Shown here in pieces: positions 23,342 through 32,151 of a DNA stretch of 38,222 bases. This DNA comes from Bacteroidales bacterium (GTDB taxonomy: Bacteria > Bacteroidota > Bacteroidia > Bacteroidales > UBA932), in the NCBI GenBank assembly GCA_016281315.1, contig JAEEIJ010000083.1, positions 1-38,222 on the forward strand. The letters run 5' to 3'. The translations under genes were made by a program, and so were the position numbers. The notes beneath the pieces were generated by a model. That model searched no databases, was not told the DNA's origin, and worked only from the letters and a program-made list of their open reading frames with translations. The stretch's first letter is position 1. Each line of letters begins with the position of its first letter.

Positions 23342-24882
23342 ACTATAAGGACTTCACACTGATTACCGCCGACTCCAGGAAGGTCATTCCCGGAGCGCTC
23401 TTCGTGGCCGTGCGCGGCTACGCCAGCGACGGTCACGCGTACATCGCGGATGCCATCGCCAAAGGCGCCGCGGGGATCATTTGCGAAGAACTCCCGGAGG
23501 ATATAATGCTCCGGGGGGCTTGTCCACCCCCGGACGAGTATAGGGGGAGGGGCCCGTTGGATACAAGTCCCGAAGGGACGCAGGAGACAATGGGAGGGGC
23601 CGGAGTGAAGCGAAGCGGAACGGAGTCCCCCCGGAGCATTATATCCTCCGGAGTTACGTTCGAAGTGGTGAAAAACAGCCGCAGGGCGCTGGCGCTGGCG
23701 GCCGACGCGTTCTACGACCATCCGTCGCGGAAGCTCACCCTGGTGGGCATCACCGGCACCAACGGCAAGACCACCACGGTTACCTTATTGTACAACCTGT
23801 TCCGCTCGCTGGGATATCAGTGCGGCCTGCTCTCGACCATCGCCAACTACGTGGGCGACGAGCGCCTGGAGACCGAAAACACCACGGTGGATCCCGTGAC
23901 GCTGAACAGCCTGCTGGCCCGGATGGTGGACAAGGGCTGTGAGTACTGCTTTATGGAGGTGAGTTCCATCGGCGTGGAACAGGACCGCGTGACGGGCCTG
24001 CAGTTCGCCCTGGGCATCTTCTCGAACCTCACGCACGACCATCTGGATTACCATAAGACCTTCGCGGAATACCTCCGCTGCAAGAAACTTTTCTTTGACA
24101 ACCTGCCCGCGGAAGCCATCGCCCTTGTGAATGCCGACGACAAAAACGGCCCGGTGATGGTGCAGAATACTGCGGCCAGGGTTGTCACCTATTCGGTGCG
24201 GGGCCTGGCGGACCACACCGCCCGCATCCTGGAGCAGAGCTTCGACGGAATGCAGCTCAAGATCGACGGCGTGGAGACCTGGTGCCGCCTCATCGGCACG
24301 CACAACGCCTACAACCTGCTGGCTATCTACAGTGCGGCCGTGTGCCTGGGCGCAAAGCCCGAGGAAACGCTCATCGCCCTGTCCAGGCTGGGCAGCGCGC
24401 CGGGCCGCCTGGAGAATCTCCGCGGGCCGAAAGGCCTGGCCGTGGTGATCGACTACGCCCACACGCCCGACGCCCTGGAGAACGTCCTGAAGACCCTCCG
24501 CGAAATCTGCCGCGACAGGCAGCTGATTTGCCTGTTCGGCTGCGGCGGAGACCGGGACAAGACCAAGCGTCCGGAGATGGCGCAGATCGCCGAGAAACTC
24601 GCCGACCGCCTGGTCATCACCTCGGACAACCCCCGCACGGAGGTACCGTCGGCCATCATCGAGGACATCAAGGCCGGGCTCAGCCCCAAGGGCCTTGCCA
24701 AGAGCCTGGTGATCGAGAACCGCCGCGAAGCCATCCGTACCGCCATCCTCACCGCCCCGGAAGGCGCGGCCATCCTGCTGGCGGGCAAGGGCCACGAGAC
24801 CTACCAGGTCATCGGCCACGAAAAAACCCATTTTGACGAAAAGGAAATCGTCGAGGAAACCTTCAAAATGATGATGCAATGA
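23338..24882 (+). CDS. murE: UDP-MurNAc-tripeptide synthetase MurE, with 50-codon palindromic insert
   Basis: MurE adds the third amino acid to UDP-MurNAc-L-Ala-D-Glu in the cytoplasm. The protein has 514 residues. The ATP loop GTNGKTTT is at 140-147, and DNPR at 430-433 is the motif of meso-diaminopimelate-adding enzymes. Residues 55-104 are foreign to the family: they interrupt the N-terminal domain between EELPE and GVTFEVVKNSRRAL, which are close neighbours in homologues. They are coded by a family 1 palindromic repeat, read in frame without stop. Without them the length would be about 464. Since the rest of the gene is intact and MurE is essential, the product is presumably active with a surface loop. 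Confidence 0.94.
   Translation: MNYKDFTLITADSRKVIPGALFVAVRGYASDGHAYIADAIAKGAAGIICEELPEDIMLRGACPPPDEYRGRGPLDTSPEGTQETMGGAGVKRSGTESPRSIISSGVTFEVVKNSRRALALAADAFYDHPSRKLTLVGITGTNGKTTTVTLLYNLFRSLGYQCGLLSTIANYVGDERLETENTTVDPVTLNSLLARMVDKGCEYCFMEVSSIGVEQDRVTGLQFALGIFSNLTHDHLDYHKTFAEYLRCKKLFFDNLPAEAIALVNADDKNGPVMVQNTAARVVTYSVRGLADHTARILEQSFDGMQLKIDGVETWCRLIGTHNAYNLLAIYSAAVCLGAKPEETLIALSRLGSAPGRLENLRGPKGLAVVIDYAHTPDALENVLKTLREICRDRQLICLFGCGGDRDKTKRPEMAQIAEKLADRLVITSDNPRTEVPSAIIEDIKAGLSPKGLAKSLVIENRREAIRTAILTAPEGAAILLAGKGHETYQVIGHEKTHFDEKEIVEETFKMMMQ
23494..23651 (+). repeat. Family 1 palindromic repeat, copy D (inside murE)
   Basis: Arms 23494-23518 and 23627-23651 are perfect reverse complements over 25 bases. 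The core (23510-23635) is 126 bases with CTTGTCCACCCCCGGACGAG, a GTCCC/GGGAC hairpin and CAATGGGAGGGGCCGG. It is nearly identical inside to copy E in truB. The outer arm (GGATATAATGC) is unlike any other copy. The left arm's start also codes the expected LPE residues, so the host contributes to the stem. Confidence 0.92.
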
Positions 24883-26174
24883 TCTACCACCTGCTGAAAT
24901 ATCTGGAATCGCTGGGAATCGATTTCCCGGGCCTGGGCCTCACGCACTACCTGAGCTTCCGCGCCATGATGGCGGCGGTGACGGCGGTGCTGGTGGCGAT
25001 GCTGGCCGGTAAACGCATCATCCGCCTGCTGCAGCGCAAGCAGATCGGCGAAACCGTGCGCGACCTGGGCCTGGAAGGCCAGATCCAGAAGAAAGGCACC
25101 CCCACGATGGGCGGGGTGATCATCATCCTGAGCATCCTGTGCGGCGTACTGCTGTGGTGCGACCTCACGAACATCTATATCATCCTCCTGATCGTGAGCA
25201 CCCTCTGGTGCGGGGCGCTGGGCTTTGCCGACGACTACATCAAGGTGTTCAAGCACAACAAGGAAGGGATGAGCGAGAAGGGCAAACTCCTCGGACAGGT
25301 GGTGCTGGGCTTTGTCATCGGCCTCACCGTGTGGATGAGTCCGGACATCGTGGTACGCGAAAAGGTGCCCGTGGAGACCGCCGTCGTGGAGCACACCCTG
25401 GAAAGCGAGGATGTGGTTACTTCGGGCCGATATGTCCAGGAAGACGTGGTGAAGAGCACCAAGACCACCATTCCCTTCGTAAAGAACCACGAATTCGACT
25501 ACCGCTGGCTCTCCCCCTTCAAGGGCGTCTGGGGCTGGTACGCCAAATGGGCCATCTACGTGCTGATGATCGCCCTGGTGATCACCGCCTGCTCCAATGG
25601 CACGAACCTCACCGACGGGCTGGACGGCCTGGCCGCGGGGACATCGGCCATCGTGGGCGTGGTGCTGGGCATCATCGCCTGGCTGGGCGGCAACCTCATC
25701 GACTCCAACTTCCTGAACATTATGTACATCCCGGGGTCGGGCGAGATAGCCATCTTTATGAGCGCCTTCGTGGGTGCGCTCATCGGCTTCCTGTGGTACA
25801 ACTCCTTCCCCGCCCAGGTGTTTATGGGCGATACGGGAAGCCTTACCATCGGCGGCATCATCGGCGTGAGCGCCGTACTGATGCGCAAGGAACTGCTCAT
25901 CCCGCTCCTGTGCGGGCTGTTCTTCGCCGAGAGCCTCTCCGTGCTCATCCAGCGCGGGTGGTTCAAATACACCAAGAAGCGCTACGGGCAGGGCCGCCGC
26001 ATCTGGAGTATGACGCCCCTGCACCACCATTATCAGGACAAGAAGGCGCCCGAGGGCCCGGTGCTCTTCCCCAAACCCGTTCCGGCCCAGCACGAAGCGA
26101 AAATCACAGTCCGTTTCTGGATTGTAGGAATTATACTGGCAGTAAGTACGTTAGCATTGTTGAAGATTCGATAG
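24879..26174 (+). CDS. mraY: Phospho-MurNAc-pentapeptide translocase MraY
   Basis: MraY moves phospho-MurNAc-pentapeptide onto undecaprenyl phosphate to form lipid I at the inner membrane. The 431-residue protein has about ten membrane spans, with GTPTMGG (about residues 71-77), FADDYIKVFKHNKEGM, NLTDGLDGLAAGTS and the C-terminal MTPLHHHY. The charged stretch around residues 150-200 between spans is a normal Bacteroidetes feature. It overlaps murE by ATGA. Confidence 0.96.
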   Translation: MIYHLLKYLESLGIDFPGLGLTHYLSFRAMMAAVTAVLVAMLAGKRIIRLLQRKQIGETVRDLGLEGQIQKKGTPTMGGVIIILSILCGVLLWCDLTNIYIILLIVSTLWCGALGFADDYIKVFKHNKEGMSEKGKLLGQVVLGFVIGLTVWMSPDIVVREKVPVETAVVEHTLESEDVVTSGRYVQEDVVKSTKTTIPFVKNHEFDYRWLSPFKGVWGWYAKWAIYVLMIALVITACSNGTNLTDGLDGLAAGTSAIVGVVLGIIAWLGGNLIDSNFLNIMYIPGSGEIAIFMSAFVGALIGFLWYNSFPAQVFMGDTGSLTIGGIIGVSAVLMRKELLIPLLCGLFFAESLSVLIQRGWFKYTKKRYGQGRRIWSMTPLHHHYQDKKAPEGPVLFPKPVPAQHEAKITVRFWIVGIILAVSTLALLKIR

Positions 26175-26177
26175 AGT

Positions 26178-27512
26178 ATGTCTAGAGTTGTAGTTTTGGG
26201 CGGCGCCGAAAGTGGCGTGGGTGCCGCAGTCTTGGCAAAAGTAAAAGGAAATGATGTGTTCCTGAGCGACAAGGGGCAGATCAAGGAAGAATATGCCGCA
26301 ACCCTCCGCAAATGGGACATCCCCTTTGAGGAAGGGCAGCACACGGAGGAACTCATCCTGAGCGCCGACGAAGTGGTGAAGAGCCCCGGCATCCCCGGGA
26401 CCGTCCCCATGGTGCAGAAAGTGCGGGAAAAGGGCATCCGCGTGGTGTCGGAGATTGAATTCGCGAGCCGGTACGACTCCGCGAAGAAGATCTGCATCAC
26501 CGGGTCCAACGGCAAAACCACCACCACCAGCCTCATCTATCACGTGCTGAAGAACGCCGGCCTGAACGTAGGCCTGGGCGGTAACATCGGCCAGAGCTAC
26601 GCCTATCAGGTGGCTACCGAACACTTCGACTATTACGTACTGGAAATCAGCAGCTTCCAGCTGGACGACATCTACGACTTCCGTCCGGACATCGCCATCA
26701 TCACCAACATCACCCCGGACCATCTGGACCGCTACGACCACAAGATGGAAAACTACGTGGCCGCCAAGTTCAAGATCACCAAGAACCTCACGAGCGAAGA
26801 CTGTTTTATCTTCGACTCCGACGACTCCATAACCGTAGGACACTTGTCCAAGATCGTGCTTCGATGCAAGATGCTTCCCTTCTCGCAGGAGAAGGAGCTC
26901 GAGCAGGGCGCTTTCCTGAAGGATGACAAGATCGTCCTCCGTTATGACAAGGAGGAGACCGACATCTTCCTCGAGAACCTGGCCCTGGGCGGACGCCACA
27001 ACGTGTACAACTCGATGGCGGCGGCCCTGGCGGCCAAGGCGACGGGCATCAGCAACCAGGTGATCCGCAATTCCCTGGCCACCTTCCAGCCCATTGAACA
27101 CCGGCTGGAACCCGTGCTGAGCATCAAGGACGTGCTCTACATCAACGACTCCAAGGCCACCAACGTGGACAGCGCGTGGTATGCCCTGGAATGCCAGAAG
27201 AAGCCCGTGGTGTGGATCGTGGGCGGCACCGACAAAGGGAACGACTACAGCGTCCTGAACGACCTGGTGAAGGAAAAGGTGAAGGGCATCGTGTGCCTGG
27301 GCGTGGACAACGCCAAGATTCACGCGGCCTTCGGCGGGATGGTTTCCCGGATGGAGGATGCCGGTTCGGCCGATGAGGCCGTCCGCAAGGCGGCTGCGAT
27401 GGCCGATGCCGGCGACGTGGTGCTCCTGAGCCCCTGCTGCGCCAGCTTCGACCTGTTCAAGAACTATGAAGACCGGGGCGAGCAGTTCAAAGCTGCCGTC
27501 CGCAGCCTGTAA
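26178..27512 (+). CDS. murD: UDP-MurNAc-L-alanine:D-glutamate ligase MurD
   Basis: MurD adds D-glutamate to UDP-MurNAc-L-Ala. The 444-residue protein has the N-terminal Rossmann-like domain (VVVLGGAESGVGAAVLAK), the ATP loop GSNGKTTTTSL, LEISSFQLDD and ITPDHLDRYDHKMENY of the central domain, and the ligand domain with DSKATNVDSAWYAL and the C-terminal LLSPCCASFDLFKNYEDRG. It is complete. It starts 3 bases after mraY. Confidence 0.96.
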   Translation: MSRVVVLGGAESGVGAAVLAKVKGNDVFLSDKGQIKEEYAATLRKWDIPFEEGQHTEELILSADEVVKSPGIPGTVPMVQKVREKGIRVVSEIEFASRYDSAKKICITGSNGKTTTTSLIYHVLKNAGLNVGLGGNIGQSYAYQVATEHFDYYVLEISSFQLDDIYDFRPDIAIITNITPDHLDRYDHKMENYVAAKFKITKNLTSEDCFIFDSDDSITVGHLSKIVLRCKMLPFSQEKELEQGAFLKDDKIVLRYDKEETDIFLENLALGGRHNVYNSMAAALAAKATGISNQVIRNSLATFQPIEHRLEPVLSIKDVLYINDSKATNVDSAWYALECQKKPVVWIVGGTDKGNDYSVLNDLVKEKVKGIVCLGVDNAKIHAAFGGMVSRMEDAGSADEAVRKAAAMADAGDVVLLSPCCASFDLFKNYEDRGEQFKAAVRSL

Positions 27513-27516
27513 AAGA

Positions 27517-28887
27517 ATGGAAGAAGAGAACAAGAAAGAAGGATTCATCGGCCAGGTCGTCAACCTGATGGACCGTTTCGCCGGGGACAAGGTGATCTTC
27601 CTGATCGCCCTGTTCCTGATGCTCATATCCGTCATTTCCCTGTTCTCGAGCACCCCGCGCCTGGCCCACGACCTGGGCACCGACCGGATGAGCATTATGC
27701 TGGACCAGATCAAGGTGGTGGCCATCGGCTTCGTCATCATCCTCGCGCTCTACATCGTGGGGAAACCCCAGTGGTACCGGAAGATTTCGATGCTGGGATT
27801 CGGCGTGAGCTTCTTCCTGCTGCTGATTGTAGCCCTGAACCTGAACCTCGGCTTCGTGCGGGCCGGCACGATGAACGGCGCCCGGCGCCTGCTGATCGTG
27901 GCCGGACAGAAAATCCACATCTTCGAGTTCGTGAAGCTGTTTATGGTGATGTACCTGGGCTGGGCCCTGGACACCTTCAAGCGGGGCGAATTCAAGTGGG
28001 TGCCGCGCCTGGCGGACAGATTCCCCCGGCTCTCCTGGCTGAACAAGGACATCTGGCAGAAGATCATCTATATCTACTTCCCGCTCCTGAGCACCGTCTT
28101 CCTGGTGATGATGGGCTCCAATTCATCGGCCCTCTTCATCGGCCTCATCCTCATCCTGATGGTGCTGGTGGGCGGCATCGACTGGCGCGACATCGCCTGG
28201 GTGGTGCTGGCAGGTGCGGTGGGCATCGGCCTGATGTTCGGCGCCTACAAAGCCGGCTGGCTGGAAGGTAGCCGCATCGGGACCGCCATCAGCCGCATCC
28301 TGCAGGACGACGACGCCACGATGCAGCAGCTGCTCAGCAGCAAGAAAGGCTCGAAGGCCTGGCAGGAAGCCAAGGACGAGCTGGACCAGCCCGTGGGCGC
28401 GCTGCTGGCCATCAAGGAGGGCGGCATCCTGGGCAAGGGAATCGGCAACAGCACCCAGAAATACCAGGTTCCCGTGATCTTCAGCGACTATATGTTCAGC
28501 TTCATCGTGGAGGAAACCGGCCTCTGGGGCGCGCTCATCCTCATCCTGCTGTACTTCAGCCTGCTGGCCCGGGGAACGCTCATCGCCAAGATGTGCGACA
28601 ATTACTATGACAAGATGATCGTGGCGGGACTCATCATCCTCGTCACGGGACAGGCGTTTATGCATATGGCCGTGAACGTGCACCTGCCCTTCGTGCCCCA
28701 GACGGGACAGACGCTTCCGCTGGTGAGCCACGGGGCCAACTCCTTCCTGGTGTTCGCGATGGTCTTCGGGATCCTCCTTTCCATCTCCCGCGACGCGCGT
28801 GAGAATATGGAGAAGAAGGAAGCGGAGGCCGATGCCAACCCCATCATCGAGCACGACGATAACTGGACACAAGACACAACCGTATAA
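27517..28887 (+). CDS. ftsW: Septal peptidoglycan polymerase FtsW
   Basis: FtsW is the SEDS-family glycosyltransferase that polymerises lipid II at the septum with FtsI. The 456-residue protein has about ten membrane helices, starting near residue 25 (VIFLIALFLMLISVISLF). It has the family's periplasmic loop with GGILGKGIGNSTQKYQVPVIFSDYMFSFIVEETG and the final QTGQTLPLVSHGANSFLVFAMVFGILLSISR. The start is set at 27517, just after murD, because an earlier ATG lies inside murD. It overlaps murG by one base. Confidence 0.93.
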   Translation: MEEENKKEGFIGQVVNLMDRFAGDKVIFLIALFLMLISVISLFSSTPRLAHDLGTDRMSIMLDQIKVVAIGFVIILALYIVGKPQWYRKISMLGFGVSFFLLLIVALNLNLGFVRAGTMNGARRLLIVAGQKIHIFEFVKLFMVMYLGWALDTFKRGEFKWVPRLADRFPRLSWLNKDIWQKIIYIYFPLLSTVFLVMMGSNSSALFIGLILILMVLVGGIDWRDIAWVVLAGAVGIGLMFGAYKAGWLEGSRIGTAISRILQDDDATMQQLLSSKKGSKAWQEAKDELDQPVGALLAIKEGGILGKGIGNSTQKYQVPVIFSDYMFSFIVEETGLWGALILILLYFSLLARGTLIAKMCDNYYDKMIVAGLIILVTGQAFMHMAVNVHLPFVPQTGQTLPLVSHGANSFLVFAMVFGILLSISRDARENMEKKEAEADANPIIEHDDNWTQDTTV

Positions 28888-30017
28888 TGGAATACAAGGC
28901 AATCAGAGTCATCATCAGCGGCGGCGGCACGGGAGGCCACATCTTCCCGGCCGTGTCCATCGCGAACAAGCTCAAGCAGCTGAATCCTGCCACTGAAATC
29001 CTTTTCGTGGGGGCCGAGGGCAAGATGGAGATGGAGAAAGTGCCCGCCGCAGGGTATCAGATTGTAGGCCTGCCGATGGTGGGAATGCAGCGGAAGATCA
29101 GCTTCCGCAACCTGATGAACAACCTCACCGTCCCCTTCCGCGTGCTGGACAGCGTGCGCAGGGCCCGGAAAATTGTCAGGGAGTTCAAGCCGGACGTAGC
29201 CATCGGCGTGGGCGGATTCGCCAGCGCTCCCCTGCTGTGGGCGGCCACGGGGATGAAGATTCCCGCCGTGATCCAGGAGCAGAACGGCTTCGCGGGCCTC
29301 ACCAACAAAATGCTGGGCGGCCGCGTGCAGTCCATCTGCGTGGCCTATGAAGGAATGGAGAAGTTCTTCCCGAAGGAGAAGATCGTCCTCACCGGCAATC
29401 CCATCCGCGAGGACGTGTCCAAACCCGCTACGGAAGCCCTGAAGAAAGAAGCCCTGGCCTTCTACGGGCTGGACGGCGCCAAGAAGCACCTCTTCGTGGT
29501 GGGCGGCAGTCTGGGCAGCGGCACGCTGAACAACGCGATGAAGCACTGGATTCAGGACGGATGCCCCGGCGGCGAAGACGTGGAAGTGATCTGGCAGTGC
29601 GGCAAGTATTACAAGAAAGGCGTGGACGAGTTTATGGCCGCGCACAAGGACCTCAAGGGCATCGCGGCCTACGATTTCATCGGCCGGATGGACCTCGCCT
29701 ATGCGGCGGCCGACGCGGTGATTTCCCGCAGCGGCGCCAGCACGGTTTCGGAACTCTGCGCGATGGGGAAAGCCACCATCTTCGTCCCCTCGCCCAATGT
29801 GGCCGAAGACCACCAGACGCACAATGCGATGGCCTTGGTGCGCCGCGAGGCCGCTATGCTGGTACGGGACGCCGACGCCGTGGACGAACTGCTTTCCACC
29901 GCCGTGGGCCTGCTGCACAACGACGCCCGCAGGCAGACCCTGGAAAAAAACGCGCTGGCGATGGCACTCACCCACGCCGCTCAGGATATTTGCGACGAAG
30001 TATATAAACTCGTATGA
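28887..30017 (+). CDS. murG: Lipid II synthase MurG
   Basis: MurG transfers GlcNAc from UDP-GlcNAc to lipid I on the inner face of the membrane. The 376-residue GT-B protein has the glycine loop SGGGTGGHIFPAVS (about residues 10-23), VGGFASAPLLWAA, IQEQNGFAGLTNKML, the second loop VVGGSLGSGTLN and VISRSGASTVSEL with PSPNVAEDHQTHNA of the donor site. It overlaps murC by ATGA. Confidence 0.96.
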   Translation: MEYKAIRVIISGGGTGGHIFPAVSIANKLKQLNPATEILFVGAEGKMEMEKVPAAGYQIVGLPMVGMQRKISFRNLMNNLTVPFRVLDSVRRARKIVREFKPDVAIGVGGFASAPLLWAATGMKIPAVIQEQNGFAGLTNKMLGGRVQSICVAYEGMEKFFPKEKIVLTGNPIREDVSKPATEALKKEALAFYGLDGAKKHLFVVGGSLGSGTLNNAMKHWIQDGCPGGEDVEVIWQCGKYYKKGVDEFMAAHKDLKGIAAYDFIGRMDLAYAAADAVISRSGASTVSELCAMGKATIFVPSPNVAEDHQTHNAMALVRREAAMLVRDADAVDELLSTAVGLLHNDARRQTLEKNALAMALTHAAQDICDEVYKLV

Positions 30018-31363
30018 AGAACGTTTATTTCATAGGGATCGGGGGCATCGGAATGAGCGCCCTGGCACGCTACTACAAGTTCAAGGGCTTCAACGTGGCG
30101 GGCTACGACCGCACGCCGTCGGAGCTGACGGCCCAGCTCGAAAAGGAAGGCATCAGCGTCCACTATGAGGACCGGCCGGACCTCGTCCCCACGGACATCG
30201 CCGAGAGCCTCATCGTCTACACGCCGGCCATTCCGGAAGATCTGGGCGAACTGCAGAAGGTGCGGCAGGAAGGCTACGCCGTGCTGAAACGCTCCCGCAC
30301 CCTGGGCGAAATCGCCAAGGGGCAGCGCTGCCTGGCCGTGGCCGGTACGCACGGAAAAACGACCACCAGCACCCTTACGGCACACATTTTCACCGCCTGC
30401 GGGGAGGGCTGCAGCGCCTTCCTGGGCGGCATCTCCCGCAACTACGGCACCAACCTCCTGATGGCCCATAACAACGTGGTTGTAGCGGAGGCCGATGAAT
30501 TCGACCGTTCCTTCCTCCAGCTCTTCCCGGAGATCGCGGTCATCACGGCGGTGGACGCCGACCACCTGGACATCTACGGCGACTACGAGCACGTGGTGGA
30601 AGCCTTCAAGGCCTTCGCCTCGCAGGTGAGCGGCACCGTCATCGCCAAACTGGGGACGCCCATCACGCCGGAAGACACGAAGGCGCGCGTGCTAAGCTAT
30701 CACTATACGGACCAGCGGGCCGATTTCTGCGCGCTGAACCCGCACGCGGATGCGGTGGGCTGCTTTATCTACGACCTGAAATATCCCGGCGGCGTGCTGA
30801 AAGACGTCCGCGTAGGGGTGCCCGGCTGGGTGAACGCGGAGAACTCCGTCGCCGCCGCGGCCATCGCCCTCACCTACGGGCTGGATCCGCTGGCGGTGAA
30901 AGCCGCCATCGGCACCTTTGAAGGCGTGAAACGGCGCCTGGAGGTGCACGTGAACACCCCGTCGGTGAGTTACATCGACGACTATGCGCACCATCCGGCC
31001 GAGCTTGCATCGGCCATCTCCTCCATCCGCGACATCTTCCCCGGACGCCGGCTCACGGGCATTTTCCAGCCGCACCTCTACACGCGGACACGGGATTTCG
31101 CCCCGGAATTCGCACAGGCGCTCTCGAAGGTGGACAAACTCATCCTGCTGGACATTTATCCCGCCCGCGAGGAACCCATCCCGGGCGTCACCTCCGAGAT
31201 TATTTTCAAGGATATCACCGCACCGGAGAAGGTGCTTTTGAAGAAAGAAGAACTGATGGACTACCTCGCCCAGGAGCCCGTGGACGTGCTGGCCACCTTC
31301 GGCGCAGGAAACATCGACCGCTATATTGAACCCATCACCGACCTGCTGAAGAGCCGCCTATGA
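30014..31363 (+). CDS. murC: UDP-MurNAc:L-alanine ligase MurC
   Basis: MurC starts the stem peptide by adding L-alanine to UDP-MurNAc. The 449-residue protein has FIGIGGIGMSALAR at the N-terminus, the ATP loop GTHGKTTTS, VVAEADEFDRSFL and DHLDIYGDYE in the central domain, and DDYAHHPAEL with GIFQPHLYTRT in the C-terminal domain. It is complete. It overlaps ftsQ by ATGA. No ddl follows, so D-Ala-D-Ala ligase must be encoded elsewhere. Confidence 0.96.
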   Translation: MKNVYFIGIGGIGMSALARYYKFKGFNVAGYDRTPSELTAQLEKEGISVHYEDRPDLVPTDIAESLIVYTPAIPEDLGELQKVRQEGYAVLKRSRTLGEIAKGQRCLAVAGTHGKTTTSTLTAHIFTACGEGCSAFLGGISRNYGTNLLMAHNNVVVAEADEFDRSFLQLFPEIAVITAVDADHLDIYGDYEHVVEAFKAFASQVSGTVIAKLGTPITPEDTKARVLSYHYTDQRADFCALNPHADAVGCFIYDLKYPGGVLKDVRVGVPGWVNAENSVAAAAIALTYGLDPLAVKAAIGTFEGVKRRLEVHVNTPSVSYIDDYAHHPAELASAISSIRDIFPGRRLTGIFQPHLYTRTRDFAPEFAQALSKVDKLILLDIYPAREEPIPGVTSEIIFKDITAPEKVLLKKEELMDYLAQEPVDVLATFGAGNIDRYIEPITDLLKSRL

Positions 31364-32142
31364 AACCCATCTACCGCAGAGGACTCGGCCTGCTCCTGAT
31401 TCTTGGCTGCGCCGCCGTCTGGATCGTCACCTCCTCGATGAGCGTACGGTCCCGCCGCACGCGTACCTGCCAGGGGAAGGGGTCGCTGGACGTGATCGTG
31501 GCCGATTCCCTGGAACGCCGCTTCGTCAACAAGGAAGACGTGGCCGGCTGGATGGAAAAGGAATACGGGGTGTTCGCCGGTCTCCCGCTGGACAGCGTGG
31601 ACCTGCCCCGCATCGAGCGGCTGGTGGAGGCGCACAGCGTGGTGCGCTCCTGCCAGGCCTGGCTCACGGACGACGGCATCCTGCACATCGAACTGAACCA
31701 GCGGCAGCCGGTGGTGCGTTTCGAGTGCGGAGACAACGGATACTATGCCGATGCGACGGGCTTCGTCTTCCCCCTGCAGGAGCGGGGCGGGGCCGATGTT
31801 CCCGTGGTGGACGGCCACATCCCGATGAAGATTCCCGCGGGCTTCAAGGGGACGCCCGAGAAGGCCGATGAAGCCGCCTGGCTCGCACAGATGATCGGCC
31901 TGGTGAACACCCTCCGGGGGACCGTATGGGAGAAGAACATCGTCCGCATCAGCGTGGACGGGAAGAAGAACCTGGTGTTCACGCCCCGCGAGGGAAACGA
32001 GCGCTTCCTCTTCGGCCAGCCCGTCCGCGTGAACGAGAAACTGGGCCTGATGGAGGCCTATTACAAGAGCGGCCTTGCCGACCGCGGGGAATACCGGTCG
32101 GTGGACGTGCGCTACCGGAAACAGCTCATTTGCAGAAAATAA
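31360..32142 (+). CDS. ftsQ: Division protein FtsQ
   Basis: FtsQ links the cytoplasmic ring to the septal synthase through FtsL and FtsB. The 260-residue protein has a short cytoplasmic tail, one membrane span (LGLLLILGCAAVWIVTSSM, about residues 9-27), and a periplasmic part with a POTRA-like domain (SLERRFVNKEDVAGWMEKEYG) and a beta domain (ILHIELNQRQPVVRFE). Sequence is weakly conserved in this family; the place between murC and ftsA supports the call. Confidence 0.88.
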   Translation: MKPIYRRGLGLLLILGCAAVWIVTSSMSVRSRRTRTCQGKGSLDVIVADSLERRFVNKEDVAGWMEKEYGVFAGLPLDSVDLPRIERLVEAHSVVRSCQAWLTDDGILHIELNQRQPVVRFECGDNGYYADATGFVFPLQERGGADVPVVDGHIPMKIPAGFKGTPEKADEAAWLAQMIGLVNTLRGTVWEKNIVRISVDGKKNLVFTPREGNERFLFGQPVRVNEKLGLMEAYYKSGLADRGEYRSVDVRYRKQLICRK

Positions 32143-32151
32143 ACACAGGAT

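Noticed and set aside
23500..23649. Intein in MurE
   Set aside because: Far too short, and lacking any intein splicing motif; the palindromic DNA explains the segment better.
23494..23651. Insertion sequence
   Set aside because: The repeat is about 160 bases with no transposase coding capacity; it could at most be moved by enzymes encoded elsewhere.
25340..25500. Extra charged segment in MraY as another repeat insert
   Set aside because: A loop of this kind between the membrane spans is usual in Bacteroidetes MraY, and the DNA has no palindromic signature.
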